From Lachnospiraceae bacterium MD308 (GTDB lineage Bacteria; Bacillota; Clostridia; Lachnospirales; Lachnospiraceae): a stretch of 64,000 nt of DNA. Shown here one piece after another: positions 7,840-15,411 of the stretch (the stretch's first letter is position 1; the number at the start of each line of letters is the position of its first letter). The notes beneath the pieces were generated by a model. The model did not search any database, had not been told where the DNA came from, and was given only the letters and a program-made list of their open reading frames with translations. The DNA lies in the NCBI GenBank assembly GCA_000403475.2, contig KE159795.1, positions 62,001-126,000 on the forward strand. The letters run 5' to 3'. The translations under genes and the position numbers were made by a program.

Positions 7840-9408
7840 TTAGAAATTCCAATGTATTTCAACAGGTACTTCCTTAGTTACAGGGTCTTTTTTGCCGACC
7901 AGTATATAATCAATCAGCTTTTCAACCGTTTCTCTGTCTAAGTGTTCGAGATTTGTATATTGCTCAATCAACTGACGTCTGTTGTCACCAGCCTGTATTT
8001 TTCTTTCGATAACATCAAGCCTTTCTCTCGTATCTGCCACCAGTTTTTCAAGCCTGTCTTTTTCTTTTGAGAAGTCTTTTGATAAATCCATGTAGTCTTG
8101 TTCTATAATAACACCCTTTACCTTATCCAAATACAATTCACGAATACTCTTGATGTATTCCATGATTTTTTTCTGATAAGCGGCAATTTCCTTTTGGAGA
8201 GTTTCTTTATTTCCTCGCAAGTCACTGTTAAAGACTACATTTTGCTCTAACTCGTCTTTATTGAGATAAGCTGCGGATAACTTGTTAAGTTCCTCAATTA
8301 CCGCCTGTTCCAGTTTCGGAACAGAGATAAAAGAACCGATACAAGCGTCTTTCGCAACGTGACGGTTAGAACATCTTAAATAGCGTCTGCCATCTCTCTG
8401 TTTATTAGAGGACATTGTATAGCCGCAATTCATACAGCGTGCTTTTCTGGCAAATAAACCAATTTTTCCCTCCGTAAATGGTTTTGCCTTTTGAGCTATC
8501 AGTGTTTGAACTTTCTCCCACAGCTCACGGTCAATGATTGGTTCATGCGTTCCCTCCACTATGTACCATTGATTCTTAGGTCTGGGTTTATTCTGCTTTG
8601 TCTTATAAGAAACGCTGCCGTATTTCCCCTGTACCATGTTACCTATGTAGATTTCATTTACCAACATATCCGATATAGCAAAATATTTCCATAAGGTGCT
8701 GTTTTTCCTTTTTGGCTGCTGATAACGCAATCCATGAATCCGCTTGTATTCTGTAGGATTTGGAATCCCCCTGTCATTCAGCATACGGGCAATGGCTGTC
8801 TTTCCATACCCTTGTGAAAACAGAGTAAAAACTTCTCTGACGACCTGTGCAGCTTCTTCATCTATAATCAAATGTCCTTTTATGTCCGGGTCTTTTTTGT
8901 ATCCATATAAAGCAAATGCCCCGATATGATGTCCGTTTTTTCGTCTGTCTGTCAGAACGCTTTTGATATTGTCCGACATATCCTCCAAATACCACTCATT
9001 CACAAGTCCATTAATCTGCCTTGACTTTTTATTTCCTTTATTAGCGGTATCTGCATTATCAACAATACTGATAAATCGAATCCCCCATATGGGAAACAAT
9101 CCGTGAATATATTTCTCCACCAGTTCTAATTCTCTGGTGAATCTGGACTGTGTCTTACAGAGGATAATATCAAACTTATGCTCTCTTGCGTCTGCTAACA
9201 GCCTGTTAAATTCTGGTCGCCGTCTGTCTGCACCGGCGTAATCATCATCACTGTAAATTCCTGTGACTTCCCAGCCTTGTTCTAACGAATATTGCAATAA
9301 CATTGACTTTTGATTCTGAATACTGTTACTGTCGTCTGTTTCTGATTGTTTGTTTCTATCTTCTTCTGATAAGCGGCAATATATAGCAACCTTAGATTTT
9401 GTACTCAT
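7840..9408 (-). CDS. Large serine recombinase (TndX/TnpX-type)
   Basis: A 522-residue site-specific recombinase. The resolvase catalytic domain occupies ~7-160, with the nucleophile Ser14 in IYCRLSEEDR and the arginine-rich DDDYAGADRRRPEFNRLL and CKTQSRFTRELELVE segments. A Recombinase domain follows at ~165-290 (GYKKDPDIKGHLIIDEEAAQVVREVF). A zinc ribbon lies at ~310-350 (CMNCG ... CSNRHVAKDAC), then a long coiled coil at ~385-480. This is the usual architecture of the enzymes that excise and integrate Tn4451/Tn5397-like elements. It lies directly inside the left junction, so it is almost certainly the enzyme that inserted the element into the catalase gene. Confidence 0.95.
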   Translation of the reverse strand: MSTKSKVAIYCRLSEEDRNKQSETDDSNSIQNQKSMLLQYSLEQGWEVTGIYSDDDYAGADRRRPEFNRLLADAREHKFDIILCKTQSRFTRELELVEKYIHGLFPIWGIRFISIVDNADTANKGNKKSRQINGLVNEWYLEDMSDNIKSVLTDRRKNGHHIGAFALYGYKKDPDIKGHLIIDEEAAQVVREVFTLFSQGYGKTAIARMLNDRGIPNPTEYKRIHGLRYQQPKRKNSTLWKYFAISDMLVNEIYIGNMVQGKYGSVSYKTKQNKPRPKNQWYIVEGTHEPIIDRELWEKVQTLIAQKAKPFTEGKIGLFARKARCMNCGYTMSSNKQRDGRRYLRCSNRHVAKDACIGSFISVPKLEQAVIEELNKLSAAYLNKDELEQNVVFNSDLRGNKETLQKEIAAYQKKIMEYIKSIRELYLDKVKGVIIEQDYMDLSKDFSKEKDRLEKLVADTRERLDVIERKIQAGDNRRQLIEQYTNLEHLDRETVEKLIDYILVGKKDPVTKEVPVEIHWNF

Positions 9409-9489
9409 AATGTTTTGTTCTCCTTTTCAGAGAAGACAAAACAAACTATCTCTACATGATATTATTATACCATTTTTGAGAAAGTCTGT

Positions 9490-9636
9490 CTATGATTTGG
9501 CAAGTATTCGCTGCCCTTTATTCCTTTCAAATTCATTGATTAATTCTATCCATTTTCGTGTGTATTCTTTTGTAAATGCCGCTTTTTCCTTTGTCTTAAA
9601 AACATTCCTGCAAACTATTTTTGTATCATTTGCCAA
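9490..9636 (-). CDS. 48-residue protein upstream of the recombinase (TTG start)
   Basis: A short frame from a TTG codon (9634-9636) behind GAGGTGATTAT encodes a basic 48-residue peptide, beginning ANDTKIVCRNVFKTKEKAAF and containing TRKWIELINEFER. The N-x-F ... WIELINEFER pattern recalls small proteins often found beside recombinases of conjugative elements, but I cannot assign a function. Support comes from the ribosome binding site, the coding-like composition, and position and orientation just ahead of the recombinase gene. Confidence 0.5.
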   Translation of the reverse strand: MANDTKIVCRNVFKTKEKAAFTKEYTRKWIELINEFERNKGQRILAKS

Positions 9637-9972
9637 ATAATCACCTCACCACAATATATTACAAAGTATGCAAAAATGCTTGTACGTTATGAAAGAAAAT
9701 GTTGTTATCATAAGCAATCAGATGGCTTTGGAAAGCTCCGCTGGATTTTCACCATTCCCATTCTGATGGGCGAACTTATGTCTACGGGTGTATCATTATT
9801 CTGATATACAGGTCATGGCAGCGGCTTTTCCAACAGCCGCCTACGGTTCACTGAAAATTGTCGCTCTGTGCTGATTCCCCCCTTTCGGTCATGGCGTTTT
9901 CGTCCGTCGGCTCGCTGCATATCAAACGTATCTGATTGCTTTATTCAGTTGTCAAAGAACAAGTAAACCAAA
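9637..9972. other. Intergenic region without a recognisable gene
   Basis: About 335 bases between the small ORF and the HTH gene. No frame with a plausible start and ribosome binding site is seen on either strand. In related elements a regulatory or excisionase gene can sit near here; none is visible. Confidence 0.6.
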
Positions 9973-10209
9973 TTACACTATCTCAACTTCAAATTTCAGA
10001 ATCATTTCCATCATGGCGGTTCTGATTCTTCCTTTCAGTTCCGTATCCACGGCTATGTAGATATTGCCGTATTCGTCGTACAACGGGCGCAAGCTGGCTT
10101 TCGAGATATAAGCGTCATAGTGCTTTAATATCTTTTCAATTGCTTGTGTGTCGCCGTCGGCGGCAGCAGAAATAACGGTGAATGACGGACACTTTTCTGC
10201 GGATTTCAT
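9973..10209 (-). CDS. Small helix-turn-helix protein of Tn916-like elements
   Basis: A 78-residue protein (VISAAADGDTQAIEKILKHYD ... LYDEYGNIYIAVDTELKGRI) of the short helix-turn-helix type encoded beside the sigma-like gene in many Tn916/Tn1549-like elements. The ATG overlaps the stop of the upstream sigma-like gene by four bases, so the two are co-translated. These pairs are thought to control element genes; the exact role is not established. Confidence 0.75.
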   Translation of the reverse strand: MKSAEKCPSFTVISAAADGDTQAIEKILKHYDAYISKASLRPLYDEYGNIYIAVDTELKGRIRTAMMEMILKFEVEIV

Positions 10210-10628
10210 AGCTCATCCTCCTGTAGTATCTTCTTGATTTCTTCCAGCGATTTTTTGCGTTTTTGGAAAGAGGTTGTCCGGTCAATCTGTAGCAAGTCAG
10301 CAATTTCAGCGTCAGACATTTCCAGAAAATAAAACATCAACAAAATATCCAACTTTTTCTTCGGCAATAGTTTTAATGCTTCTGCCAACTGCTCATTGTT
10401 TACCTTGACTTTCATTCCCAAAACTTCAAAGCAGGAATAATCGGAATCGTATTCGTCCGTCATACCGATACCGCTTAACGCCTGCTCCGGCAATTCAGAA
10501 AATGGCGTTACATGCGCTGCATGTCGGCTTAACTCCCTCTGATAGTCCTTGACGGTCGTATCGACGACACGCTTTGCCAGACAATCAAATTGAAGTCGGA
10601 CAGCATTTTGGAAAGAAGATGGTTTCAT
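10206..10628 (-). CDS. Sigma-70-like regulator of the element
   Basis: A 140-residue protein starting MKPSSFQNAV behind AAAGGGGGTGAG. The C-terminal ~60 residues match a sigma-70 region 4 helix-turn-helix (LPKKKLDILLMFYFLEMSDAEIADLLQIDRTT); the N-terminal half is only loosely sigma-like. Such truncated sigma factors are standard in Tn916-family and Tn1549-like elements. It is coupled by a four-base overlap to the downstream small HTH gene, and the pair probably regulates excision or transfer. Confidence 0.8.
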   Translation of the reverse strand: MKPSSFQNAVRLQFDCLAKRVVDTTVKDYQRELSRHAAHVTPFSELPEQALSGIGMTDEYDSDYSCFEVLGMKVKVNNEQLAEALKLLPKKKLDILLMFYFLEMSDAEIADLLQIDRTTSFQKRKKSLEEIKKILQEDEL

Positions 10629-11199
10629 AATCTCACCCCCTTTCTGGCTAAACTGAAAGGGGATAAGAGATTTCTTTCCCATTTCGCACTAACACTCGCT
10701 GCACAGGTGCGATTTGTTGCAAATCCGGGGGAAAATTCAAAAAATATCGTTAGGCGGGAAAAAAGCACAAGAACAATAGAAAAATATTGTCCTTGCGCTT
10801 TCTCAATAGTTCCTGCTGTATCATCTGAAAAACCATATACACGGGTGCATTTTGCCGCTGTGATGGCTAAGATTTTTTTGACAGTAATTTTTCTGCCGGA
10901 AGAAACGAATAATAAATCTCTTTCAAAGCGGCTGCCTCCTATAGCCGCTGAAACAAAATAACCTTATATCTGCACCGTGAGGAAAAAGAAAAAACGACGG
11001 CTTTTCAACCGTCGTTCGAGAGAATATATCAAAGTCCGTATCCCAAAAAGAGCTGTAAACAACGGTTTTTTATTAACCGCATTTGCAGCGTGATTCGTAC
11101 CTTTTTACACACAATAGGAACTGTGAGACTATATAACACGTCTTTCCATACCTGTTCATTCTTCTATAGGAACTATAGAATGTAGTGAGGTGATTTGCT
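10629..11199. other. 571-base region without a supported gene
   Basis: Lies between the sigma-like gene and the divergent XRE remnant. It holds the minus-strand terminator-like hairpin at 10,993-11,016 and AT-rich sequence. A plus-strand open frame across 10,590-10,961 has no family resemblance and overlaps the sigma start, so I do not count it. It may be a long leader for the sigma operon. Confidence 0.6.
10993..11016 (-). terminator. Rho-independent terminator or attenuator ahead of the sigma-like gene
   Basis: On the minus strand, stem AACGACGG, loop TTGAAAAG, stem CCGTCGTT, followed by TTTTC and further T-rich sequence. It stands about 365 bases before the sigma-like gene on the same strand, so it could act as an attenuator in that leader. 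Confidence 0.6.
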
Positions 11200-11642
11200 A
11201 TGCGTAAAAAAGAAGATAGATACGATTTTAGGGCCTTCGGACTGGCAATCAAAGCCGCCCGAAGTCAAATACCCTACGGGTTATTTGACCCTCGCGGCAG
11301 TCGCCAAATGTGCATGCAAGCATGCCCGCTTGGCTCGTTGCCCGCGGGAATAAACAGGGCTTAACCCGTGAGCAAGTGGGCGCAATGATTGAGATTGACC
11401 CACGCTACTTAACCAACATTGAGAATAAAGGCAAGCACCCAAGCCTACAGGTATTCTATGACCTTGTGCATTTACTCAATGTATCAACCGATGAATTTTT
11501 CCTTTCTGCGCCCGATCCGGCAAAAAGCACCAGACGGCGGCAGTTGGAAAAGCAGCTTGATAATCTGTCCGATAGGGATTTAGTGATTGTAGAGAGCGTC
11601 GCTGATGGAATCATCAAGTCAAAGGAAGTGGAGGAAAAATAA
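11200..11642 (+). pseudogene. XRE-family regulator (Tn916 Orf9-like) broken by an 86-nt hairpin insertion
   Basis: The ATG at 11200 starts MRKKEDRYDFRAFGLAIKAAR, the normal beginning of an XRE repressor. After Arg21 an 86-nt insertion (about 11,262-11,347) shifts the frame and introduces a stop. The rest continues in another frame as [20 protein letters not shown], then [20 protein letters not shown] and [18 protein letters not shown]. Deleting the 86 nt restores one frame of about 118 codons. The later ATG at 11,310 lies in the inserted DNA, so a protein from it would lack the first HTH helices. The ancestral protein would have repressed element genes. Confidence 0.8.
11262..11347. repeat. 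86-nt palindromic insertion in the XRE gene
   Basis: Two hairpins in tandem. The first is GTCAAATA-CCC / GGG-T-TATTTGAC. The second is GC-rich and imperfect, folding around TGCATGC-AA-GCATGC with arms containing CGCGGCAGTCGCCAA and TTGGCTCGTTGCCCGCG. The compact palindromic form suggests a small REP- or MITE-like repeat. No second copy is seen in the window. Confidence 0.65.
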
Positions 11643-11704
11643 CCCTCCACTTTTCCTTGTCAATAAAATAAGCCGATAATCCAAGAATATTTTTATTCTC
11701 GGTA

Positions 11705-11896
11705 TTACCGGCTCTGCGTCTTAGCGTCTGGCTCTTTCACAATGGACACTTTCTGATTCTTTGCATTGATTAAACTTTCTTTTCTGCACTTCGGACAATA
11801 TAAAGGAAAGTTTATCAGCTCCGTATCCTTTCGTATTTTAATTCTTGTTTTGTTGTCACAAACAGGACACATAACCCATTGTTGGCTTATCATCAA
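11705..11896 (-). CDS. Cysteine-rich KTR-type zinc-ribbon protein
   Basis: A 63-residue protein with two CxxC pairs (VMCPVCDNKTRIKIRKDT and LYCPKCRKESLINA) and the NKTR/KIR signature of the Cys-rich KTR family. It probably binds one zinc. Genes of this family are frequent passengers of Firmicute mobile elements, often near resistance genes. It follows the MATE gene on the same strand with only 13 bases between them. The function is not known. Confidence 0.85.
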   Translation of the reverse strand: MMISQQWVMCPVCDNKTRIKIRKDTELINFPLYCPKCRKESLINAKNQKVSIVKEPDAKTQSR

Positions 11897-11909
11897 TTAT
11901 CTCCTTATT

Positions 11910-13286
11910 CTATTCTGCTTTAACAATCAGATACTTTTGCTTTGTCAATACTAATTCCTTATGTAAATGCAATGCCATAAGTACAGTGATTATGGCGGAA
12001 AGAACATCTGCTATCGGCTGAACATATAGAATCCCATTTATCCCCCAGAGTGCAGAAAGAATCAAAATCACAGGTACAAAGCAGATACCCTGTCTGCAAG
12101 CTCCCAAGATGAAACCTGCCAATCCTTTTCCAAGTGCAAGGAACAATGAGGAATACACCGTATAAAACCCGAACAGGATAAACGAAATACCATTTATGCT
12201 TAATGACTGTGTTCCCGCTTGAATCATTTCCAAATCATCTTTTGTAAATTGAGATATGATTCTCTCTGAAAATATTGCTAATATCAACCCATAAATAGCG
12301 CAAAATACCGTAGACCATAAAATAGAAGTTTTGATTGCCTCCTGTAATCGGTCAAACTTTTTCGCACCGTAACTATATCCTGCAATTGGCTGAAATCCTT
12401 TGATAAATCCGAATACCATCAGGCTTCCCATAGATACAATCCTTGTCACAGCACCCATACCGGCAATCACAGAATCCCCATAAGCCATTGCCCGTGTATT
12501 GACAAGAGAAATAGAAAGACTTGTCAATATTTGAAACACTAAAGTAGGTATTCCAATCTTAAATATCTCCGACATGATTTCTTTCGTAAAAGAGCAATTC
12601 TTTATCTTAAAGCGATAGATACTCTTTTTCTTCCGGACAAATACCAAATATACGGACGTTGAAACAATCTGTGAGATTGCGGTTGCGATTGCTGCACCGG
12701 CAACTCCCATATCAAATACATAGATGAATAGAGGGTCTAAACCGATATTCAGTATTGCGCCGGTCATCAGCGCACACATTGTTGTCTTTGCCGCACCCTC
12801 GCTTGTTACAATATTGTTCATTGTGACATTAAATACGTTGAAGATACAGGAAATAATATAGATACCGGCATAAGTTACTGCATAGGGCATGATACTGTCC
12901 GTTGCTCCCAAAAGTTTTAAAATAGGGCGAAGAAAAATCATAGACAAAATAATCATAACCGCACCTGCGGTAACACTGCCGTACAATGCGGTACTCGCTA
13001 CTTGATTTGCTTTCTCCTTATCGCCCTTTCCTAATAATCTGGAAAGATAGGAGGACGCACCATTTCCGAACAGCAATCCCAAACCTACAACCACCTGACC
13101 GAGAGGATAAACAACTGAAATCGCTCCCATCTGGCTTGTACCTAAGCCGCCCACAAAATAAGCGTCCACCAGATTATAGACGGCATTTACCATCATACCC
13201 AGCATAGTAGGGATTCCCATTGCCATAAGAGCCTTTGGTATTGGGGCATTTCCTAAGAGTTCCATTTTACTGCTTTGCTTGTTCAT
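11910..13286 (-). CDS. MATE family efflux transporter (MepA-like), element cargo
   Basis: A 458-residue MATE transporter with about 12 hydrophobic segments. Features include MGIPTMLGMMVNAVYNLVDAYFVGGLG in the first helices and GNGASSYLSRLLGKGDKEKANQVASTA after helix 2, characteristic of the MepA subgroup. It should export cationic compounds against an ion gradient. It is only distantly related to the MATE at 1,637-3,004. A divergent PadR gene and a palindromic site in the shared promoter region suggest drug-inducible repression. It occupies the place where conjugation genes would be expected. Confidence 0.92.
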   Translation of the reverse strand: MNKQSSKMELLGNAPIPKALMAMGIPTMLGMMVNAVYNLVDAYFVGGLGTSQMGAISVVYPLGQVVVGLGLLFGNGASSYLSRLLGKGDKEKANQVASTALYGSVTAGAVMIILSMIFLRPILKLLGATDSIMPYAVTYAGIYIISCIFNVFNVTMNNIVTSEGAAKTTMCALMTGAILNIGLDPLFIYVFDMGVAGAAIATAISQIVSTSVYLVFVRKKKSIYRFKIKNCSFTKEIMSEIFKIGIPTLVFQILTSLSISLVNTRAMAYGDSVIAGMGAVTRIVSMGSLMVFGFIKGFQPIAGYSYGAKKFDRLQEAIKTSILWSTVFCAIYGLILAIFSERIISQFTKDDLEMIQAGTQSLSINGISFILFGFYTVYSSLFLALGKGLAGFILGACRQGICFVPVILILSALWGINGILYVQPIADVLSAIITVLMALHLHKELVLTKQKYLIVKAE

Positions 13287-13326
13287 GTGAAAATCTCCTT
13301 TCTCTTGACATGAAGTATAAAATATA

Positions 13327-13383
13327 ATAGTATAAATTATAGTATTTGAACTGCAAAACCAATACTACTATAATTTATAGTAG
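13327..13383. promoter_or_regulatory. Candidate PadR operators between the MATE and padR-like genes
   Basis: 13,365-13,383 reads CTACTATAATTTATAGTAG, a 19-bp near-perfect palindrome. A related site (AGTATAAATTATAGTA) lies about 30 bases to the left in opposite orientation. Both are in the divergent intergenic region, where a PadR dimer could repress both genes. Confidence 0.6.
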
Positions 13384-13409
13384 TTGTCAAGAGGAATGGA
13401 GGACATCTT

Positions 13410-13940
13410 ATGGCAACGATAGATTTAATCGTATTAGGGATTCTCAAAAAGGAATCCATGAGCGCATATGATATTCAAAAACTGGTTGAATATCGGAATA
13501 TTTCCAAATGGGTAAAAATCAGCACTCCCTCAATCTACAAAAAAGTAATCCAGCTAGAGGAAAAAGGTTACATCACCAGCACACAGGTCAAGGAGGGAAA
13601 AATGCCGGAAAAGGCAGTTTATACATTAACCGATTCTGGAAAATCACAATTTGAAAAACTGATGATAGAAATATCCTTAAAGCCGATTCATATTTTTCTG
13701 GATTTCAATGCGGTAATCGTCAACCTTGACAGCTTATCCAGAGAAAACCAAAAAGTCTGCCTTGCTAACATTGAGGACAATATCAAAACGCTCAGATCAT
13801 ATCTTGAAGAAAACGAGAGCCTTAAGAAAAATGCTCCCGAAATCCCCGAAACAGGAATGGCAGTTTTAGAACAGCAGCTCATTCTTATACAGGCAATCGA
13901 AACATGGATTGCGTCAATGAAAGAGCATTTTGACCTGTAA
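13410..13940 (+). CDS. PadR family transcriptional regulator
   Basis: A 176-residue regulator. Residues 1-90 are a winged helix of the PadR type (IDLIVLGILKKESMSAYDIQKLVE, then STPSIYKKVIQLEEKGYI and KAVYTLTDSGKSQFEKLM). The C-terminal ~80 residues are helical and form the dimerisation domain (Vir_Act_alpha_C-like). PadR proteins commonly repress a neighbouring efflux pump and release on drug binding. It is divergent from the MATE gene with operator-like palindromes in between, supporting that role. Confidence 0.9.
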   Translation: MATIDLIVLGILKKESMSAYDIQKLVEYRNISKWVKISTPSIYKKVIQLEEKGYITSTQVKEGKMPEKAVYTLTDSGKSQFEKLMIEISLKPIHIFLDFNAVIVNLDSLSRENQKVCLANIEDNIKTLRSYLEENESLKKNAPEIPETGMAVLEQQLILIQAIETWIASMKEHFDL

Positions 13941-13956
13941 AGTAAGTCCATATTCA

Positions 13957-14001
13957 TACAAGGTTACATGTTATACAGTGTATGGAATGTAACCTTGTAT
14001 T
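13957..14001 (+). terminator. Strong inverted repeat downstream of the PadR gene
   Basis: ATACAAGGTTACAT (13,957-13,970) pairs perfectly with ATGTAACCTTGTAT (13,988-14,001) around a 17-base loop, 16 bases after the PadR stop. It lies between convergent genes and probably terminates transcription, although the T-run is short. Confidence 0.6.
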
Positions 14002-14073
14002 TATAGGTTTCTTTTTATCCAATTATAAAGGATTTTTCTGTCCGAGCTATTCAGAAAGGAAATTAAGGTTCAA

Positions 14074-14853
14074 TTATTTTTCCGCATATACTTTTATTCT
14101 CCGAAATGTTTCAAAATAAGTTCCGTCTTGCTGTTGTGTTCTATTCAGCATTTCCTTAATTATTTCATCGCGGAAACTTGTTTTTAGTTCATGTGGCACT
14201 TGTTCTAAAAACGGAACGATAGAGGGTTGGTCTATCCAATTTATTATTGCATCAGAAGATGAAAAATACTTATCCTTGTTTATTTCCTCAACTGTGAAAG
14301 CTGTAAAACCTATTGAGGAAATCAATTCTTCATACTGTAATTTTGTTGGCATGAACCACGGCCATTCAAAATCACTAAAATATTGTACATATTTATCCTC
14401 TTTTATCTTATTACGCACTACGTCAAAAAAATTGGAACAATTACCATCACCGCCAAATTCCCATAATATCACTCCTTGATTTTTCAAGGCTGCATAAGAT
14501 TTTTCTAAAAGTCTGTTATGATTCTTCACCCAATGTAATGCTGCATTTGAATAAATAATATCAAACTCATTTTTAAAACCCATTGTATTAATATCCATCT
14601 GGATAAATTCAAGGTTTACTCTTTTGATTTTTCTTGCAGTTTGAATCATTCCGATAGAAGAATCAATTCCTTTCACTTTTCCATCTGGAACAAAACCAGA
14701 TAGTTTCTCTGTTAAAACCCCGTCACCACACCCCAAGTCTAAAATCATCTCGTTACCTTTCAATGATAATTGTGAAATTAAATCTATTCCCCATTCTTTT
14801 TGATGACTTGAAGAGTTTTTATATTTTTCTCCATCAAATTCGTATATAACCAT
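14074..14853 (-). CDS. Class I SAM-dependent methyltransferase
   Basis: A 259-residue Rossmann-fold methyltransferase. Motif I is MILDLGCGDGVLTEKLSG at ~35-52, motif II GIDSSIGMIQTARK at ~62-75, and motif IV DIIYSNAALHWVKNHNRLLEK at ~100-120. The ALHWV motif and C-terminal helices recall the trans-aconitate methyltransferase/ubiE-like group acting on small carboxylates or metabolites. It is a single gene read from its own region, with a LysR remnant divergent upstream. The substrate is unknown. Confidence 0.85.
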   Translation of the reverse strand: MVIYEFDGEKYKNSSSHQKEWGIDLISQLSLKGNEMILDLGCGDGVLTEKLSGFVPDGKVKGIDSSIGMIQTARKIKRVNLEFIQMDINTMGFKNEFDIIYSNAALHWVKNHNRLLEKSYAALKNQGVILWEFGGDGNCSNFFDVVRNKIKEDKYVQYFSDFEWPWFMPTKLQYEELISSIGFTAFTVEEINKDKYFSSSDAIINWIDQPSIVPFLEQVPHELKTSFRDEIIKEMLNRTQQQDGTYFETFRRIKVYAEK

Positions 14854-14965
14854 AAAAATTCTCCTTTAATATTTCAGTTTGATTGAATTATACAGTCCAT
14901 AATGATATAATACAAATATATGGAATTTATCGGATATATAATTTAAAATTATATGAGGTGATAAC

Positions 14966-15252
14966 ATGGATAAGTATGATAATCTTGCTAAATATAAAAT
15001 ATTTCTTTCAGTTGCAGAAAATAAAAGTATCTCAAAAGCTGCGATATGGATATGCTTATAGAATTTGCGAAAATGGGAATCGGCATATCCTATGTTGTTA
15101 AACAATTTGTTGCGAAAGAATTACAAACAGGTTCGCTTATAGAAATACAATTATCTAAACCTATACCAAAACGTGAGATTGGTTTTATTTATAATGAAAT
15201 CCAACCATTCAACGAAAATATTTTAAGATTTATCAACATTAAGAAAGTATAA
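14966..15252 (+). pseudogene. LysR family regulator with a large internal deletion
   Basis: From the ATG at 14,966 (behind GAGGTGATAAC) the frame reads MDKYDNLAKYKIFLSVAENK then SISKAA, the start of a LysR winged helix. It then runs directly into MDMLIEFAKMGIGISYVVKQF and the C-terminal end of a LysR effector domain in another frame. The DNA-binding helix pair, linker and most of the sensor domain, roughly 200 codons, are missing. It is divergent from the methyltransferase gene, which it may once have controlled. Confidence 0.8.
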
Positions 15253-15263
15253 AAACCTTATAT

Positions 15264-15310
15264 AAAAATAGGCTTGCAGAACAAATAAAATGTAGTGCAA
15301 GCCTATTTTT
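15264..15310. terminator. Bidirectional terminator hairpin
   Basis: AAAAATAGGCTTGCA (15,264-15,278) pairs perfectly with TGCAAGCCTATTTTT (15,296-15,310) around a 17-base loop, with A/T tracts at both feet. It lies between the LysR remnant and the truncated transfer gene. Confidence 0.8.
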
Positions 15311-15328
15311 ATTACCCTACAATCTTCC

Positions 15329-15411
15329 ACCCCGATAACCACGATTGCCATAAGCACCAGCGATTGTGCATTGCTTAAAAACCAGTTGTATAAATTCTGT
15401 CCAAAATTCAT
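15329..15411 (-). pseudogene. N-terminal stub of a Tn916 Orf19-type transfer gene
   Basis: Starting at 15,411, with its ATG overlapping the relaxase stop, the frame reads MNFGQNLYNWFLSNAQSLVL and MAIVVIGV. This looks like the first transmembrane segment of the small membrane protein following the relaxase gene in Tn916-like elements. After about 27 codons the resemblance ends in unrelated terminator sequence. It marks the point where the conjugation module was cut off. Confidence 0.65.

Noticed and set aside
10590-10961. Plus-strand 123-residue ORF ahead of the sigma-like gene
   Set aside because: Overlaps the sigma start in antisense, has no ribosome binding site and no recognisable domain.
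11310-11642. A 110-residue XRE protein with an ATG at 11,310
   Set aside because: That ATG lies in the 86-nt insertion and the product would lack the start of the helix-turn-helix; the gene is better seen as broken.
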